A DNA stretch of 64,000 bases from Methanolobus mangrovi (GTDB taxonomy: Archaea; Halobacteriota; Methanosarcinia; Methanosarcinales; Methanosarcinaceae). Numbering within the stretch: the first letter of the stretch is position 1; each line of letters starts with the position of its first letter. Of the stretch, positions 18,244 through 27,877 are shown piece by piece. The stretch spans positions 1,240,001 to 1,304,000 of the forward strand of contig NZ_CP133594.1 in NCBI RefSeq assembly GCF_031312535.1, read 5' to 3'. The notes under the pieces were generated by a model that made no database searches, had not been told where the DNA came from, and saw only the letters and a list, made by a program, of their open reading frames with translations. The translations under genes were made by a program, and so were the position numbers.

Positions 18244-18957
18244 ATGAAAGAACTGTACCTTACTGACTGTTACGTGAAAGAATTCGATGCAACTGTTGAA
18301 AGCGTTAAGGATGATAAATTTATAGTACTTGATAACACGGCATTTTATCCTAATTCCGGTGGCCAGCCCCATGACACAGGAATGCTTGTAAAAGAGGATG
18401 GAACAGAGTTCCCTGTGAACTACGTTGCTAAATTCGGGGACAATATCAGTCATGAAATCACAACACCAGGATTGAAAGCAGGAGATAAAGTAAAGGGAAT
18501 CATTGACTGGAACAGAAGGTACCTGTTCATGAAATACCACACAGCATGCCACATATTAAGTGCCATAATCCACAATGAGACGGGAGCAAAGATATCAGGC
18601 AACCAGCTTGGGGAAGACAAGACACGTGTGGATTTCAACCTGGAGGATTTTGACCGGGAGCAGATAAAATCCTATGAAGGCAAGGTCAATGAGATAATAG
18701 ACCGCAAGATACCTGTGAGTATTGATATTATGCCAAGGGAAGAAGCCTTCAAAATCCCTTCTGTGGTTAAGCTTAAGGATGCATTCCCCCCGGAAATAGA
18801 GGATATAAGAGTCATCAGCATTCCCGATGTAGATACACAGGCATGTGGCGGAACCCATATTGCCAATACCGGAGACATACCCCATATTGAGATAATCAAA
18901 ATTGAGAATAAGGGAAAGAACAACAGAAGAGTATATTTTAAGTTCGTGGAGAACTGA
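18244..18957 (+). CDS. alaX: Alanyl-tRNA editing protein AlaX (medium form)
   Basis: Hydrolyses Ser-tRNA(Ala) or Gly-tRNA(Ala) in trans. The 237-residue length and an N-terminal barrel (about 1-90; YPNSGGQPHDTG) fused to the editing domain mark the AlaX-M type. The zinc ligands are visible: HTACH (His99, His103) and CGGTH (Cys201, His205). No clear ribosome site precedes the ATG, so it may be leaderless. It is convergent with the kinase gene at 18974, with only 16 bases between the stops. Confidence 0.95.
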   Translation: MKELYLTDCYVKEFDATVESVKDDKFIVLDNTAFYPNSGGQPHDTGMLVKEDGTEFPVNYVAKFGDNISHEITTPGLKAGDKVKGIIDWNRRYLFMKYHTACHILSAIIHNETGAKISGNQLGEDKTRVDFNLEDFDREQIKSYEGKVNEIIDRKIPVSIDIMPREEAFKIPSVVKLKDAFPPEIEDIRVISIPDVDTQACGGTHIANTGDIPHIEIIKIENKGKNNRRVYFKFVEN

Positions 18958-18973
18958 GGGAACATTCTTTTTC

Positions 18974-21358
18974 CTAATCGTGAATATCAGAATCGTATAG
19001 AGGGAGGGATATATGGACAACTGTGCCAACGCCTTCCTCACTTTTAAGTTCAATTGTTCCGGAATGCAATTCCACTATATTTTTTGCAAGATATAGACCC
19101 AGTCCGTTTCCTCCGTGGATACGGGTGGCTGAACCATCCACCTGATAGAATCGGTCAAATATTCGGTCCATGCAATTTTTGGGGATTCCCAGACCATGAT
19201 CACTTATGTCTACACAGATGTTACGATCGTCCTCATTAATAGAAACAGATACTATGGAACCTCTGGAAGAGAATTTTATCGCATTGTCCAGAACATAAAC
19301 AAAAAGATATTTTAGAAATTCACAGTTACCATATACCAGATTCATATCAAATGAGTAATCGGTGTTTAATTGGATGTCCTTATCCTCCATCCTTGTAGAG
19401 AGAGTGCTTATAGCATTGTCAAGCACGTCTTTGAGATGAATTGGTGACAATACATGATATTTTTCAAAATAAAGAGAATTCATGTTAAGCAGAGATTCTA
19501 TTAACTGCTCCAGGCGTTCTGAATTAGAAACAACGATTTTCATACATTGTCTTTGTTTTTCATCAAGCTCGCCAAGAAGTCCGTCATAAATAGCCTCACT
19601 ATACCCTTTAATGGAGATAAGAGGTGTTTTGAGCTCATGGGTGATATTAGCTACAAATTCATCTTTCATCCTGTCAAGGGATTTAAGCTCCTCATAGGCT
19701 TTTCGGGTTTCTTCCACAAGGCGTATGTTCTCTACAGTTATTCCAACCTGGTGACCTACATTGCCGAGTATGTCAAGATCAGTGTTTGAGATAATAGTTC
19801 CACGATCAGGGAACAACAATACAATGCCAACAAGGTCTTCCCTTGAAATAACAGGGATAAAAACAAGCCTACCGACATTTTCATTCATGACGATATTTTT
19901 CAAGCTACCTGAAATGTCATTTAATTCGTCTGTGACCCAGGTGCTTTTTATGTCGGGCACTATTTGGAACAGAGGGTCATTGAAATTGATGCAGGTGATT
20001 TCTTTTTTCAGCTCATCTTTTATCCCATTTGATGAGCATATTCTGAAACTTTCATCGTTGGAAGAAAAAAGACAAATTAATCCAGAATTACATTCTGCAT
20101 AAGAAAGTATCTCCATAAGAATATCATCCAGAAAATCCTGCATTTCCAGTGAACTTGCAGCAATCAGAGCTGTAGACTGTAATATGAGCAGGTTGCGATT
20201 CTTTCTTTGAAGGTCCTCTTCAGCAAGCGATATGTCAGTGATGTCCTGGGTTGTGCCCTGAAAAAGCACCTGTTTTCCTTCACTATTCCATGTTACTTCA
20301 CCAAGGGAATGAAGAATGCAAACTGAGCCGTTTTTCTTTATGACCCTGGTTTTCACTTCAAACTTATATCCAGGTATTGAAAGCGCTTTGTCTACACATG
20401 AATTAAATAAACTCCGGTCATTAGGATGTATTAGAGTGGAATAGATTTCTTTGTTAATTGGTATTTCATCAGGTGAAAAACCCATGATACGATACATTTC
20501 CTCGGACCAGAAATGCTTTTTTGTACGCAGATCAATTTCCCAGCTCCCTGTATGGGATATTTCCTGCGCCCTTGTAAGCCTGTCCTTGTGTTTCAGAACA
20601 GACTCTTCAGCTTTTTTTCGTTCTATGCTGTCCACAAATATGTCACCAACAACCCTCATCAACTTAATGTAATTTGCTGGCCAGACCTTTTTCTTTCCGA
20701 AGGAATCAAATCCCAGAAAACCAATCAATCGACCATTGGATTGAAGCGGAATAGAAAGTACAGATGTGATACCTGCTTGTTGCAAAGCATCTTTTTCTTT
20801 ACTTGCCGCAGATGGTAATTTTGATACATCGGATATGTGCACTATCTCTGGATTTTGTAGTTTTTCCATCCACCATGGAAAATATCTGACAGGGACATAA
20901 TTTATATTAGTATCATCTACGTGCTCTGCATGCCACTTGTAGATAGTATCATTTTCTCCCCGGTAATTGGAGAAAAGTACTAAATAACTACGATCAGCAT
21001 CTGCAAATTCAGCTATCTGTTTAAGAGAAAGACGTATCCCATCATCGATATGGTATGATTTTTTTCCAATGAAATTTGAGGAGATATCCGCAACAATGTT
21101 CTCAAATTTTAACTGGGAAAGTAGTTCGCTCTCTGCACATTCACACTTTTGAGCCATTTTTGAAACAGTCATACCGAATAAAAGAAAGGTGATAGCAACA
21201 AATGACCTGAAATAAATATGATGAAATATTTCTTTTTCTGCTAAATAAGCGGGTAATATGTCTGCAGTAAATAAAAGATGTACCAGATAGGTATCAGCTA
21301 GCCAGAATACAAGCCCGAATAATATTGACACCAATAGTATTTTTACGTCTTTTCTCAT
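18974..21358 (-). CDS. Membrane sensor histidine kinase with GAF-PAS-GAF input
   Basis: 794 residues. Two membrane helices (about 6-26 and 48-66) enclose a short outside loop. Then come a GAF domain (about 90-245), a PAS/PAC domain (about 265-375; ENTER: HTGSWEIDLRTKKHFWSEEMY, exit QGTTQDITD), a second GAF (about 390-540), a HisKA domain with ITHELKTPLISI (His about 568) and an ATPase domain with VLDNAIKFS, DHGLGIP and GGNGLGLYLAK. The ATG at 21358 follows GGGTTGGAT; a TTG two codons earlier is less likely. No response regulator is adjacent. A TTTATAAAT box near 21450 is a likely promoter element. Confidence 0.9.
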   Translation of the reverse strand: MRKDVKILLVSILFGLVFWLADTYLVHLLFTADILPAYLAEKEIFHHIYFRSFVAITFLLFGMTVSKMAQKCECAESELLSQLKFENIVADISSNFIGKKSYHIDDGIRLSLKQIAEFADADRSYLVLFSNYRGENDTIYKWHAEHVDDTNINYVPVRYFPWWMEKLQNPEIVHISDVSKLPSAASKEKDALQQAGITSVLSIPLQSNGRLIGFLGFDSFGKKKVWPANYIKLMRVVGDIFVDSIERKKAEESVLKHKDRLTRAQEISHTGSWEIDLRTKKHFWSEEMYRIMGFSPDEIPINKEIYSTLIHPNDRSLFNSCVDKALSIPGYKFEVKTRVIKKNGSVCILHSLGEVTWNSEGKQVLFQGTTQDITDISLAEEDLQRKNRNLLILQSTALIAASSLEMQDFLDDILMEILSYAECNSGLICLFSSNDESFRICSSNGIKDELKKEITCINFNDPLFQIVPDIKSTWVTDELNDISGSLKNIVMNENVGRLVFIPVISREDLVGIVLLFPDRGTIISNTDLDILGNVGHQVGITVENIRLVEETRKAYEELKSLDRMKDEFVANITHELKTPLISIKGYSEAIYDGLLGELDEKQRQCMKIVVSNSERLEQLIESLLNMNSLYFEKYHVLSPIHLKDVLDNAISTLSTRMEDKDIQLNTDYSFDMNLVYGNCEFLKYLFVYVLDNAIKFSSRGSIVSVSINEDDRNICVDISDHGLGIPKNCMDRIFDRFYQVDGSATRIHGGNGLGLYLAKNIVELHSGTIELKSEEGVGTVVHISLPLYDSDIHD

Positions 21359-21710
21359 ATCCAACCCTGCTATGAAAAGAAACTACCATTTTGGCATATT
21401 AAATGCCAGAATTCGTTTTTACTGCTATTTAAAGCTAATATAGAGGCATTTATAAATATGTTCCTATTTATTCCGGGAAAAAAAGCCAAAAGAAGTTTGG
21501 AATTGAATCAGCTCATACTACGCATTTAAAATAGTAAAGAGACAAGTATATGTAAAATGGCGCATTTTCAAAATAGATTAAAATAGGTTGAAAAGAACTA
21601 GGGAAGCACAGGACGATATGTAGAAAAACATATAATTCCAGTAGTCCTTAAACCTATAGAATCAAAATACGCAATTACCTATATTGCATTTATCTGCGGA
21701 GACATACAAA
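21359..21710. other. Spacer between divergent kinase and serA genes
   Basis: No coding frame is evident. It holds a TATA-like TTTATAAAT near 21451-21460 for the kinase gene and a small inverted repeat TGGCAT/ATGCCA (21392-21408) in the kinase leader. AT-rich runs near 21640 could serve serA, but none stands out. Confidence 0.5.
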
Positions 21711-23282
21711 ATGAAAGTACTAGTTAGTGATCCATTATCAGAACAGGGATTAACAATACTCCAACAGCATTTCACAGTTGATGTCCTTACCGGACTTTCC
21801 GAAGAGGAACTAGTTGAGAAGATACCGGAATATGATGCACTTGTTATCAGAAGTGGAACACAGGTTACAAGAAAGGTCATAGAGGCAGCTGACAAGCTAA
21901 AGATAGTAGGCAGGGCAGGAGTTGGAGTCGATAATGTAGATGTAGAGGCAGCTACTGAAAAGGGAATCATAGTTGTCAACGCACCTGAAGGAAATATGCT
22001 CTCCGCAGCAGAACACACTATTGCAATGATGATGGCTCTGGCAAGAAATGTTGCACAGGCCAATGAGTCACTCAAATCCAAGAAATGGGAACGCAGCAAG
22101 TTCATGGGCGTAGAGGTAAATGGTAAGACTCTTGGTGTTATCGGACTTGGACGCATTGGAGCGGAAGTCGCAAAGAGGGCACAGGGACTTAACATGAATA
22201 TCCTGGCATACGATCCTTTTGTCTCAGATGAGAGAGCAAAAGAGATGGGCGTAACTATGATGTCCGTACAGGAGATCGTGAAACTGGCTGACTTTATCAC
22301 TGTCCATACACCACTCACTAAAGAGACAAGGAACATAATCGATGCTGAAGAGTTCGCCTTGATGAAAAGCAATGCAAGGATCATCAATTGTGCACGTGGC
22401 GGAATCATCAATGAGGAAGCACTTGCAGATGCATTGAACACTAATAAGATAGCAGGCGCTGCAATTGATGTGTTTGTGAATGAACCACCTTTTGACAGCC
22501 CGCTTATTGACTGCAAGACCCTGATAGCTACACCGCATCTTGGTGCTTCTACCGAGGAAGCGCAGATAAATGTAGCTGTTTCTGTTGCTGAAGAAGTAGT
22601 TTCCGTACTTAATGGCGGAACTGCAAAAAGTGCTATTAATATACCATCCGTCAAGCCGGAGGTCATGACCATGCTTGCACCTTATATCCAGCTTGCTGAA
22701 ACAATGAGCAATGCATGTGCACAGCTTCTTGGTAAGAACTATGAGAAAATAGAGATCTCATACAACGGCGATATTGCAGAGAAGGACACAAGACCGGTTA
22801 CTGTTGCCGCAGTGAAAGGTATGCTTCAGGTTGCACTCGGTTCAGCTGTCAATTATGTTAATGCAGGCTCCCTTGCAAAATCAAGAAAGGTAGAAGTTGT
22901 TGAAAGTAAGTCAGAAACCACAGAAGAGTTTAGTTCAACAATTAAAGTCGAAATAACAATCGGTGATGAGAAAGCATCTATCGCCGGTACAGTCGTTGGT
23001 GGCAAAGGAAAGGTCATCAAGATCAACGGGGAACACGTTGATATGATACCAACCGGATATATGATAGTAGCAAAACACATTAACAAACCTAATGTGATCG
23101 GACCTTGCTGCATATTGCTTGGAAAGAACAACATCAACATATCAGGAATGCAGGTTGGAAGAGCTGAAATAGGCGGAACGACCATAATGGCACTCAATGT
23201 GGATTCAGAGGTTCCTGAGGAAATACTGAAAGAGATGAGGGCGGTTGAAGGCATTATAGATGCGAAACTCATCAAATTTTAA
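21711..23282 (+). CDS. serA: D-3-phosphoglycerate dehydrogenase
   Basis: First enzyme of serine biosynthesis: 3-phosphoglycerate + NAD+ to 3-phosphohydroxypyruvate. At 523 residues it is the long form: catalytic/NAD domains about 1-315 (IGLGRIGAEVAKRAQG at about 145; NCARGGIINEEAL; active-site His in TPHLGAST), an intervening domain about 320-445, and a C-terminal ACT domain about 450-523 (INISGMQVGR) for serine feedback. I start at the ATG at 21711 behind GGAG; an earlier start at 21684 has none. Two uncharacterised genes and the ribosomal block follow. Confidence 0.96.
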   Translation: MKVLVSDPLSEQGLTILQQHFTVDVLTGLSEEELVEKIPEYDALVIRSGTQVTRKVIEAADKLKIVGRAGVGVDNVDVEAATEKGIIVVNAPEGNMLSAAEHTIAMMMALARNVAQANESLKSKKWERSKFMGVEVNGKTLGVIGLGRIGAEVAKRAQGLNMNILAYDPFVSDERAKEMGVTMMSVQEIVKLADFITVHTPLTKETRNIIDAEEFALMKSNARIINCARGGIINEEALADALNTNKIAGAAIDVFVNEPPFDSPLIDCKTLIATPHLGASTEEAQINVAVSVAEEVVSVLNGGTAKSAINIPSVKPEVMTMLAPYIQLAETMSNACAQLLGKNYEKIEISYNGDIAEKDTRPVTVAAVKGMLQVALGSAVNYVNAGSLAKSRKVEVVESKSETTEEFSSTIKVEITIGDEKASIAGTVVGGKGKVIKINGEHVDMIPTGYMIVAKHINKPNVIGPCCILLGKNNINISGMQVGRAEIGGTTIMALNVDSEVPEEILKEMRAVEGIIDAKLIKF

Positions 23283-23331
23283 GTATCAGAAAGCAGATAT
23301 TTTGTAAAACATAAAGGATGGCAGCAGTTCA

Positions 23332-23814
23332 ATGATGCGAAAACGCATATATCATAAGTTTCCCCACAGGACGGTGGAGTTTGAACAGAAGTACCGCTAC
23401 CATTCTGACCTTCCTTTTTTTGTGAAAGTGATGGCAAACATAGACGGGAAATTCGGTATGTTTGTCACTGAATCCGTTACCCAGAGAGGACATCGCATAC
23501 AGGCGAAAAGAGAGATTACAGTGGAAGTAGTATCCAATGGAATTGATTTTTCCCCACTGAACTATGATACTGTGGATGATGTACTGGACACCATTGAACA
23601 AGAAGGAATCATGGACTTCAAAGTACATTTAAGGTATAGTTATCTCGACGGGAAATATAATCGCGTACCATTCAGGGGAGACATATATCTTGTGAGAGCT
23701 ATTCTTGAACATGAATTACTTGTACTCCAGATCAATCACATCGACGGACCGAAGAGAACGGAGTGCGGGCGCGTTGCTGACACCATTATTGACGAACTTC
23801 GCAGAGGCTCATGA
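23332..23814 (+). CDS. Conserved hypothetical protein, 160 residues
   Basis: I do not recognise this family. The protein is soluble, with no signal peptide or membrane helix, and is basic at the N-terminus (MMRKRIYHKFPHRTVEF). It has beta-rich stretches (FGMFVTESVTQRG; KREITVEVVSNGIDF) and a helical C-terminus (CGRVADTIIDELRRGS). It is 49 bases after serA and its stop directly abuts the next start, so it is co-translated with the DUF2240 gene. The position upstream of ribosomal genes hints at a housekeeping nucleic-acid or translation role, which is inference. Confidence 0.75.
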   Translation: MMRKRIYHKFPHRTVEFEQKYRYHSDLPFFVKVMANIDGKFGMFVTESVTQRGHRIQAKREITVEVVSNGIDFSPLNYDTVDDVLDTIEQEGIMDFKVHLRYSYLDGKYNRVPFRGDIYLVRAILEHELLVLQINHIDGPKRTECGRVADTIIDELRRGS

Positions 23815-24291
23815 ATGGACGAGTTGATGCTTGTAGCTGCAACGCCATTCAAAAGAAATAACAAGAATTCACTTTCCATCAAGGATTTTGAATTCGTACT
23901 CTCTTTTGACCTTAAGTGGATGGCACCTGATGTTGCATCAAAGGTAAGGGACAGGGCCATAGGTGCCCACTTATTAAAATTTAGTGGAGCAGAGTTAGTT
24001 CCCAATTTTGACATGAGCAAGATAGAGATACCACATGGTTTCAAGCCTTCTGGATCTATTTTTAAAGAGCGATCGACCATTGAGGACATAATTGCCATGA
24101 TAGTCGCAAATTGCGGGAAGAATGCAAGGGATACAACTGCACTTATCAATAAAAAACAGGAACAATTCGATGATCTTGTAGATATTGAAGTGGCTGGCCT
24201 GCTAACCGCAAAAGAGCTTGGTTGTGACATAGACCCACTGTATGACAAAGTGTACGGCAAGGTTTTCAGTAAAGATGAAAATACCACATAA
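23815..24291 (+). CDS. DUF2240 family protein
   Basis: 158 residues matching archaeal DUF2240, with the typical SFDLKWMAPDVASKVRDRAI segment (about 30-50) and IPHGFKPSGSIF (about 72-83). The first part reads like a winged-helix: two helices followed by ALL/EL elements and a PHGF turn. No function has been shown that I know of. The ATG immediately follows the TGA of the preceding gene, so the two are a coupled pair. A short spacer with a small hairpin (24382-24394) separates it from rpl18e. Confidence 0.8.
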   Translation: MDELMLVAATPFKRNNKNSLSIKDFEFVLSFDLKWMAPDVASKVRDRAIGAHLLKFSGAELVPNFDMSKIEIPHGFKPSGSIFKERSTIEDIIAMIVANCGKNARDTTALINKKQEQFDDLVDIEVAGLLTAKELGCDIDPLYDKVYGKVFSKDENTT

Positions 24292-24425
24292 TCTTTATGT
24301 ACTATTAATGTTATTCAAGAGCAGTCTGATTCTACAGACAACTCATGTTCTTACTTAATTGACACCTTACGGATGTTCGAACGCATATAATGCGTGAGTG
24401 AGACATACTCTTGCGGAGGAACAAT

Positions 24426-24806
24426 ATGAGCAAGACTACACAAGTCAAAATCGAAAGAAAGACAAACCCTCGTACTCCTGTGCTTATTGCAGCACTGAAA
24501 GAAGGGTCACGTCAGAACGAAGCTGCTATCTGGAGAGATGTGGCAAAGAGGTTAGAAAAGCCTGGAAGGAATTACGCACAGGTGAACCTCAGTAAGATCA
24601 GCAGGTATGCAAAGGATGGGGAAACAGTCCTTATTGCAGGTAAAGTACTTGGTGCAGGACTCCTTGATAAGGCAGTCACTGTTGCAGCATACAATTTTAG
24701 TGTAACTGCAATAGAAAAGATCACCAGTCTTGGCGGCAAATGCCTGACAATTGAACAGATATTGGAAGAGAACCCCAAGGGATCTGGAATAAAGATCTTA
24801 CAGTAG
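24426..24806 (+). CDS. rpl18e: Large-subunit ribosomal protein eL18
   Basis: 126 residues of archaeal/eukaryotic L18e, with the family stretches KTNPRTPVLIAALK near the N-terminus and VLGAGLLDKAVTVAA about residues 75-90. The ATG at 24426 follows GCGGAGGA at good spacing. It is the first gene of the conserved archaeal block that continues with rpl13, rps9, rpoN, rpoK and rps2. A promoter should lie in the 24292-24425 spacer. Confidence 0.97.
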   Translation: MSKTTQVKIERKTNPRTPVLIAALKEGSRQNEAAIWRDVAKRLEKPGRNYAQVNLSKISRYAKDGETVLIAGKVLGAGLLDKAVTVAAYNFSVTAIEKITSLGGKCLTIEQILEENPKGSGIKILQ

Positions 24807-24815
24807 GTGAAGAAG

Positions 24816-25235
24816 ATGACAATTATCGATGCAGACGGACTCATAATGGGTAGGCTTGCAAGCACTGTGGCAAAAAAATTGCTTGCGGGTGAACAAATTG
24901 ATATCATCAATGCTGAAAAAGCAGTCATTTCCGGTTCAAAATATTCAACATTAAGGGAATACGATGTAACTATGCAAATAGGTAAGCCCGAGTTTGGACC
25001 ATACTTCCCGAAGAGACCGGACAGAATCCTCAAAAGAACCGTAAGAGGAATGCTGCCTTACAAACGTGCAAGAGGGAAAGACGCAATGGGTCGCCTGAAG
25101 GTGTACGTTGGAGTTCCAATGGAATTCAAGGACAAGGAAAGTATACAAATTGTTGATGCAAGCATGGACCGCCTGAGCTCAAACAAATATCTCAGACTTG
25201 GCGATCTCAGTAAAAAACTGGGTGCTAAGTTCTAA
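24816..25235 (+). CDS. rpl13: Large-subunit ribosomal protein uL13
   Basis: 139 residues of archaeal L13. Typical segments are [18 protein letters not shown] at the start and [20 protein letters not shown] in the middle. I start at the ATG at 24816 after GGTGAAGA; a GTG at 24807 lies within that site. It follows rpl18e by 9 bases and precedes rps9 by 17 bases with AAGGAGGAAG between. Confidence 0.97.
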   Translation: MTIIDADGLIMGRLASTVAKKLLAGEQIDIINAEKAVISGSKYSTLREYDVTMQIGKPEFGPYFPKRPDRILKRTVRGMLPYKRARGKDAMGRLKVYVGVPMEFKDKESIQIVDASMDRLSSNKYLRLGDLSKKLGAKF

Positions 25236-25252
25236 TAAGGAGGAAGATTAGA

Positions 25253-25657
25253 ATGTCCATTAAAGTAATAACCTCATCAGGTAAGAAGAAGACAGCTATT
25301 GCACGTGCAACTGTGAAGAAGGGAACCGGAAAAGTGCGCATAAACAAAAAACCACTTGAAATATACTCCCCTGATTTTGCAAAGTTCAAAATATATGAAG
25401 CAGTTATGCTTGCAGGCGAAGCTATTGAAGGAATTGACGTAGATGTTGTTGTCAGCGGTGGCGGAATCATCGGTCAGGCAAGTGCTGTAAGGACTGCAAT
25501 TGCAAGAGGCATTGTAGACTGGACCAACGACACAAATCTCAGAGATACATACATGGCATACGACCGTAACCTCCTGGTAAATGACTCCAGGCAGAAGGAA
25601 ACCAAGAAGTTTGGTGGACCAGGTGCACGTGCCAAATATCAGAAATCATACAGGTAG
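25253..25657 (+). CDS. rps9: Small-subunit ribosomal protein uS9
   Basis: 134 residues of archaeal S9, ending in the expected basic tail that reaches the P-site tRNA ([17 protein letters not shown]). The central [21 protein letters not shown] is diagnostic. A strong site AAGGAGGAAGATTAGA precedes the ATG. Confidence 0.98.
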   Translation: MSIKVITSSGKKKTAIARATVKKGTGKVRINKKPLEIYSPDFAKFKIYEAVMLAGEAIEGIDVDVVVSGGGIIGQASAVRTAIARGIVDWTNDTNLRDTYMAYDRNLLVNDSRQKETKKFGGPGARAKYQKSYR

Positions 25658-25667
25658 GCAATAGAAT

Positions 25668-25856
25668 ATGTTACCAGTTCGATGTTTCAGCTGTGGAAAG
25701 GTAGTCTCAAATTGTTGGGAAGAGTACAAACAGCGTGTAAATGAAGGGGAAGACCCTGCAGCAGTGCTTAATGACCTTGGCGTCACAAGATATTGTTGCC
25801 GCAGGATGATCCTTTCACACGTCGAGCTAGTAGATACGCTTGCCCCATACCAGTAG
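25668..25856 (+). CDS. rpoN: DNA-directed RNA polymerase subunit N (Rpb10)
   Basis: 62 residues, the normal length. The zinc-binding pattern is CFSCGK at the N-terminus and YCCRRM near residue 43, the classic Rpb10/RpoN signature. It is the archaeal polymerase subunit and not sigma-54. It lies 10 bases after rps9. Confidence 0.98.
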   Translation: MLPVRCFSCGKVVSNCWEEYKQRVNEGEDPAAVLNDLGVTRYCCRRMILSHVELVDTLAPYQ

Positions 25857-26150
25857 GAACCCCGTAGGTTGCCAAGACCATCCTTCGACGTTTGGGACAT
25901 ACATATTTACTATGCAAAACACGCAGGAAACTGGGTTTTAAGCTCAGTGGCCATGGCACCTTACAGGAAACTACTGTTTAGGACACATATACGACCACAT
26001 TCGGAGGGATTCCGAATAAATTTATTTATAACAACTATCTTTAACCCCATTAATGGCTATCCATACAGGAATACTTTTTGTAAGCAATAGGAGTAGCTGT
26101 CGATAAATGGACTATTGATACATTCAATATAATTTTGATAAGGTGATCTA
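25857..26150 (+). other. Spacer between rpoN and rpoK with hairpin and TATA-like element
   Basis: No gene or tRNA is found. ATTCGGA (25999-26005) pairs with TCCGAAT (26011-26017). AATTTATTTATAAC just after it could be a TATA box giving a second promoter for rpoK-rps2. The hairpin could end the upstream transcript, but it has no T-run of the usual kind. Confidence 0.45.
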
Positions 26151-26336
26151 TTGACTACGGAACACTATACCAGGTATGAAAAGGCAAGAATTGTCGGTGC
26201 CAGAGCACTGCAAATTTCAATGGGAGCTCCGGTTCTTATAGATGATCCAAGCATGAACTCACTGTTCCTTGCTAAGAGAGAGTTCGAACTAGGGGTTACC
26301 CCGATTACTGTTAAACGAAACTTAATAATTAGGTGA
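26151..26336 (+). CDS. rpoK: DNA-directed RNA polymerase subunit K (Rpb6)
   Basis: 61 residues of the archaeal RpoK/Rpb6 core: [22 protein letters not shown] and the C-terminal [12 protein letters not shown] are diagnostic. The start codon is TTG, supported by GGTGATCTA upstream. It is 6 bases before rps2. No enolase gene lies between rpoK and rps2, unlike the order in many other euryarchaea. Confidence 0.96.
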   Translation: MTTEHYTRYEKARIVGARALQISMGAPVLIDDPSMNSLFLAKREFELGVTPITVKRNLIIR

Positions 26337-26342
26337 TATTTT

Positions 26343-26984
26343 ATGGATTCAACTGAGGAAACTATAATCAATGAAGTGACAGAGGAAGTAAGCGAAGAGG
26401 TAAAAACCACATCCCTTGTCCCAATAGATGAATATCTTGCAGCAGGCGTACACATTGGTACACAGCAGAAGACAGAGAACATGATGAAATTCGTCTACCG
26501 CGTAAGGACAGACGGTCTTTATGTACTCGACATCCAGGCAACCGATGAGAGAATAAAACTCGCAGCCGGATTCCTTGCAAAATACGACCCACAGAGAGTT
26601 CTTGTAGTATCTGCAAGACAGTACGGCCAATTCCCTGCAAAGATGTTCGCAAAAGCTATCGGTGCTAAGTCAATGGTTGGAAGATTCATCCCAGGAATAC
26701 TCACAAATCCTAAGATAGAGGATTTCTACGAACCAGATGTAGTAATTGTTACCGACCCAACCGGAGATGCACAGGTTATCAAGGAAACCGTAAACATCGG
26801 AATTCCTGTTGTTGCACTCTGTGACACAAACAACATGACATCAAACGTAGACCTTGTTATCCCAACCAACAACAAAGGAAGAAAAGCACTTTCCCTTGTC
26901 TACTGGTTACTTGCAAGAGAGATAGCAAAGGCCAACGATTCAGTGTTCACTTACGAACTTGAAGACTTTGAAGTAGGAGTCTGA
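26343..26984 (+). CDS. rps2: Small-subunit ribosomal protein uS2
   Basis: 213 residues of archaeal S2. An acidic N-terminal extension of about 25 residues ([17 protein letters not shown]) precedes the core that begins [20 protein letters not shown]. Later motifs [11 protein letters not shown] and [13 protein letters not shown] are typical. It ends the transcription/translation half of the block; the next gene is 72 bases away behind its own TATA-like sequence (CATATATTAA, 27014-27023). Confidence 0.97.
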   Translation: MDSTEETIINEVTEEVSEEVKTTSLVPIDEYLAAGVHIGTQQKTENMMKFVYRVRTDGLYVLDIQATDERIKLAAGFLAKYDPQRVLVVSARQYGQFPAKMFAKAIGAKSMVGRFIPGILTNPKIEDFYEPDVVIVTDPTGDAQVIKETVNIGIPVVALCDTNNMTSNVDLVIPTNNKGRKALSLVYWLLAREIAKANDSVFTYELEDFEVGV

Positions 26985-27056
26985 ACCGACAACTGAGTGT
27001 GAAGCATACTACACATATATTAAAAACCCTTATTAGAATATGGGGTGATTAGTAGT

Positions 27057-27854
27057 ATGAGACAAACAACCGTTGCTGGTCAGTTCTATCCGCTAAATCC
27101 AAAAAGTCTTAAGAAGGAACTTAGCAGGTGCTTTAAGGATCTGGTTATTTCAGAAAAGCCAATCCTTGGTGCTGTCGTACCTCATGCCGGATACATGTAT
27201 TCAGGCCAGGTGGCAGCACATGCATATGCCCAATTACCCAGGGCAGATACCTACATCCTGTTTGGCCCAAACCATACAGGATACGGATCTGCCGTGGCAA
27301 TGTCCCAGGATACCTGGACGACTCCACTAGGAGTTGTTGAAACTGACAGGGAAATTGGAAAGCTGCTTGCGGGGACCATCATAGACTTTGACGAGCTTGC
27401 ACACCATTTTGAACATTCCATCGAAGTTCAGATACCTTTTTTGCAGCACAGATTCGGCAGTAATTTCAAGATACTTCCTATTTGTATGGGACTTCAGGAT
27501 GAAGAAACCGCAATCGAAGTAGGGAAGGAACTTGCAAGAGCAGTTAAGGCTTCTGGAAAGAAAGTAGTGTTCATCGCATCAAGTGATTTTACACATTACC
27601 AGTCTGCCACAGTTGCCAGCGATAACGATCATTATCTTATCGAACCAATCCTTGAAATGGATATTCCTGAATTTTACAGACGAAGAGAAGAAAGGAATAT
27701 CTCAGCATGTGGTTTTGGCCCTATCGCAGCAATGTTATCAGCCACAATGGAATTTGGTGCTAAGAACGTCTCACTGCTGAAATATGCAAACAGCGGAGAT
27801 GTGACCGGAGATACATCAGGTGTTGTCGGATACGCGGCAATTGTCCTGGAATAA
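27057..27854 (+). CDS. MEMO1/AMMECR2-like family protein
   Basis: 265 residues of the MEMO family, structurally related to non-haem iron dioxygenases. Recognisable motifs are GQFYP at residues 7-11, VPHAGYMYSGQVAAHAY (about 43-59), GPNHTG, HHFEHSIEVQIPFL and SSDFTHY. It shows the His residues that bind metal in MEMO1, but the substrate in archaea is unknown. The ATG at 27057 follows GGGGTGATT. It is always found in this block in many euryarchaea, directly before mvk, so a role linked to isoprenoid synthesis has been suspected; this is inference. Confidence 0.92.
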   Translation: MRQTTVAGQFYPLNPKSLKKELSRCFKDLVISEKPILGAVVPHAGYMYSGQVAAHAYAQLPRADTYILFGPNHTGYGSAVAMSQDTWTTPLGVVETDREIGKLLAGTIIDFDELAHHFEHSIEVQIPFLQHRFGSNFKILPICMGLQDEETAIEVGKELARAVKASGKKVVFIASSDFTHYQSATVASDNDHYLIEPILEMDIPEFYRRREERNISACGFGPIAAMLSATMEFGAKNVSLLKYANSGDVTGDTSGVVGYAAIVLE

Positions 27855-27877
27855 AAACACTACCAATAGGACGTTCT

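Noticed and set aside
25857-26150. Possible tRNA gene in the rpoN-rpoK spacer.
   Set aside because: No T-loop sequence or cloverleaf could be built on either strand; only a 7-bp hairpin is present.
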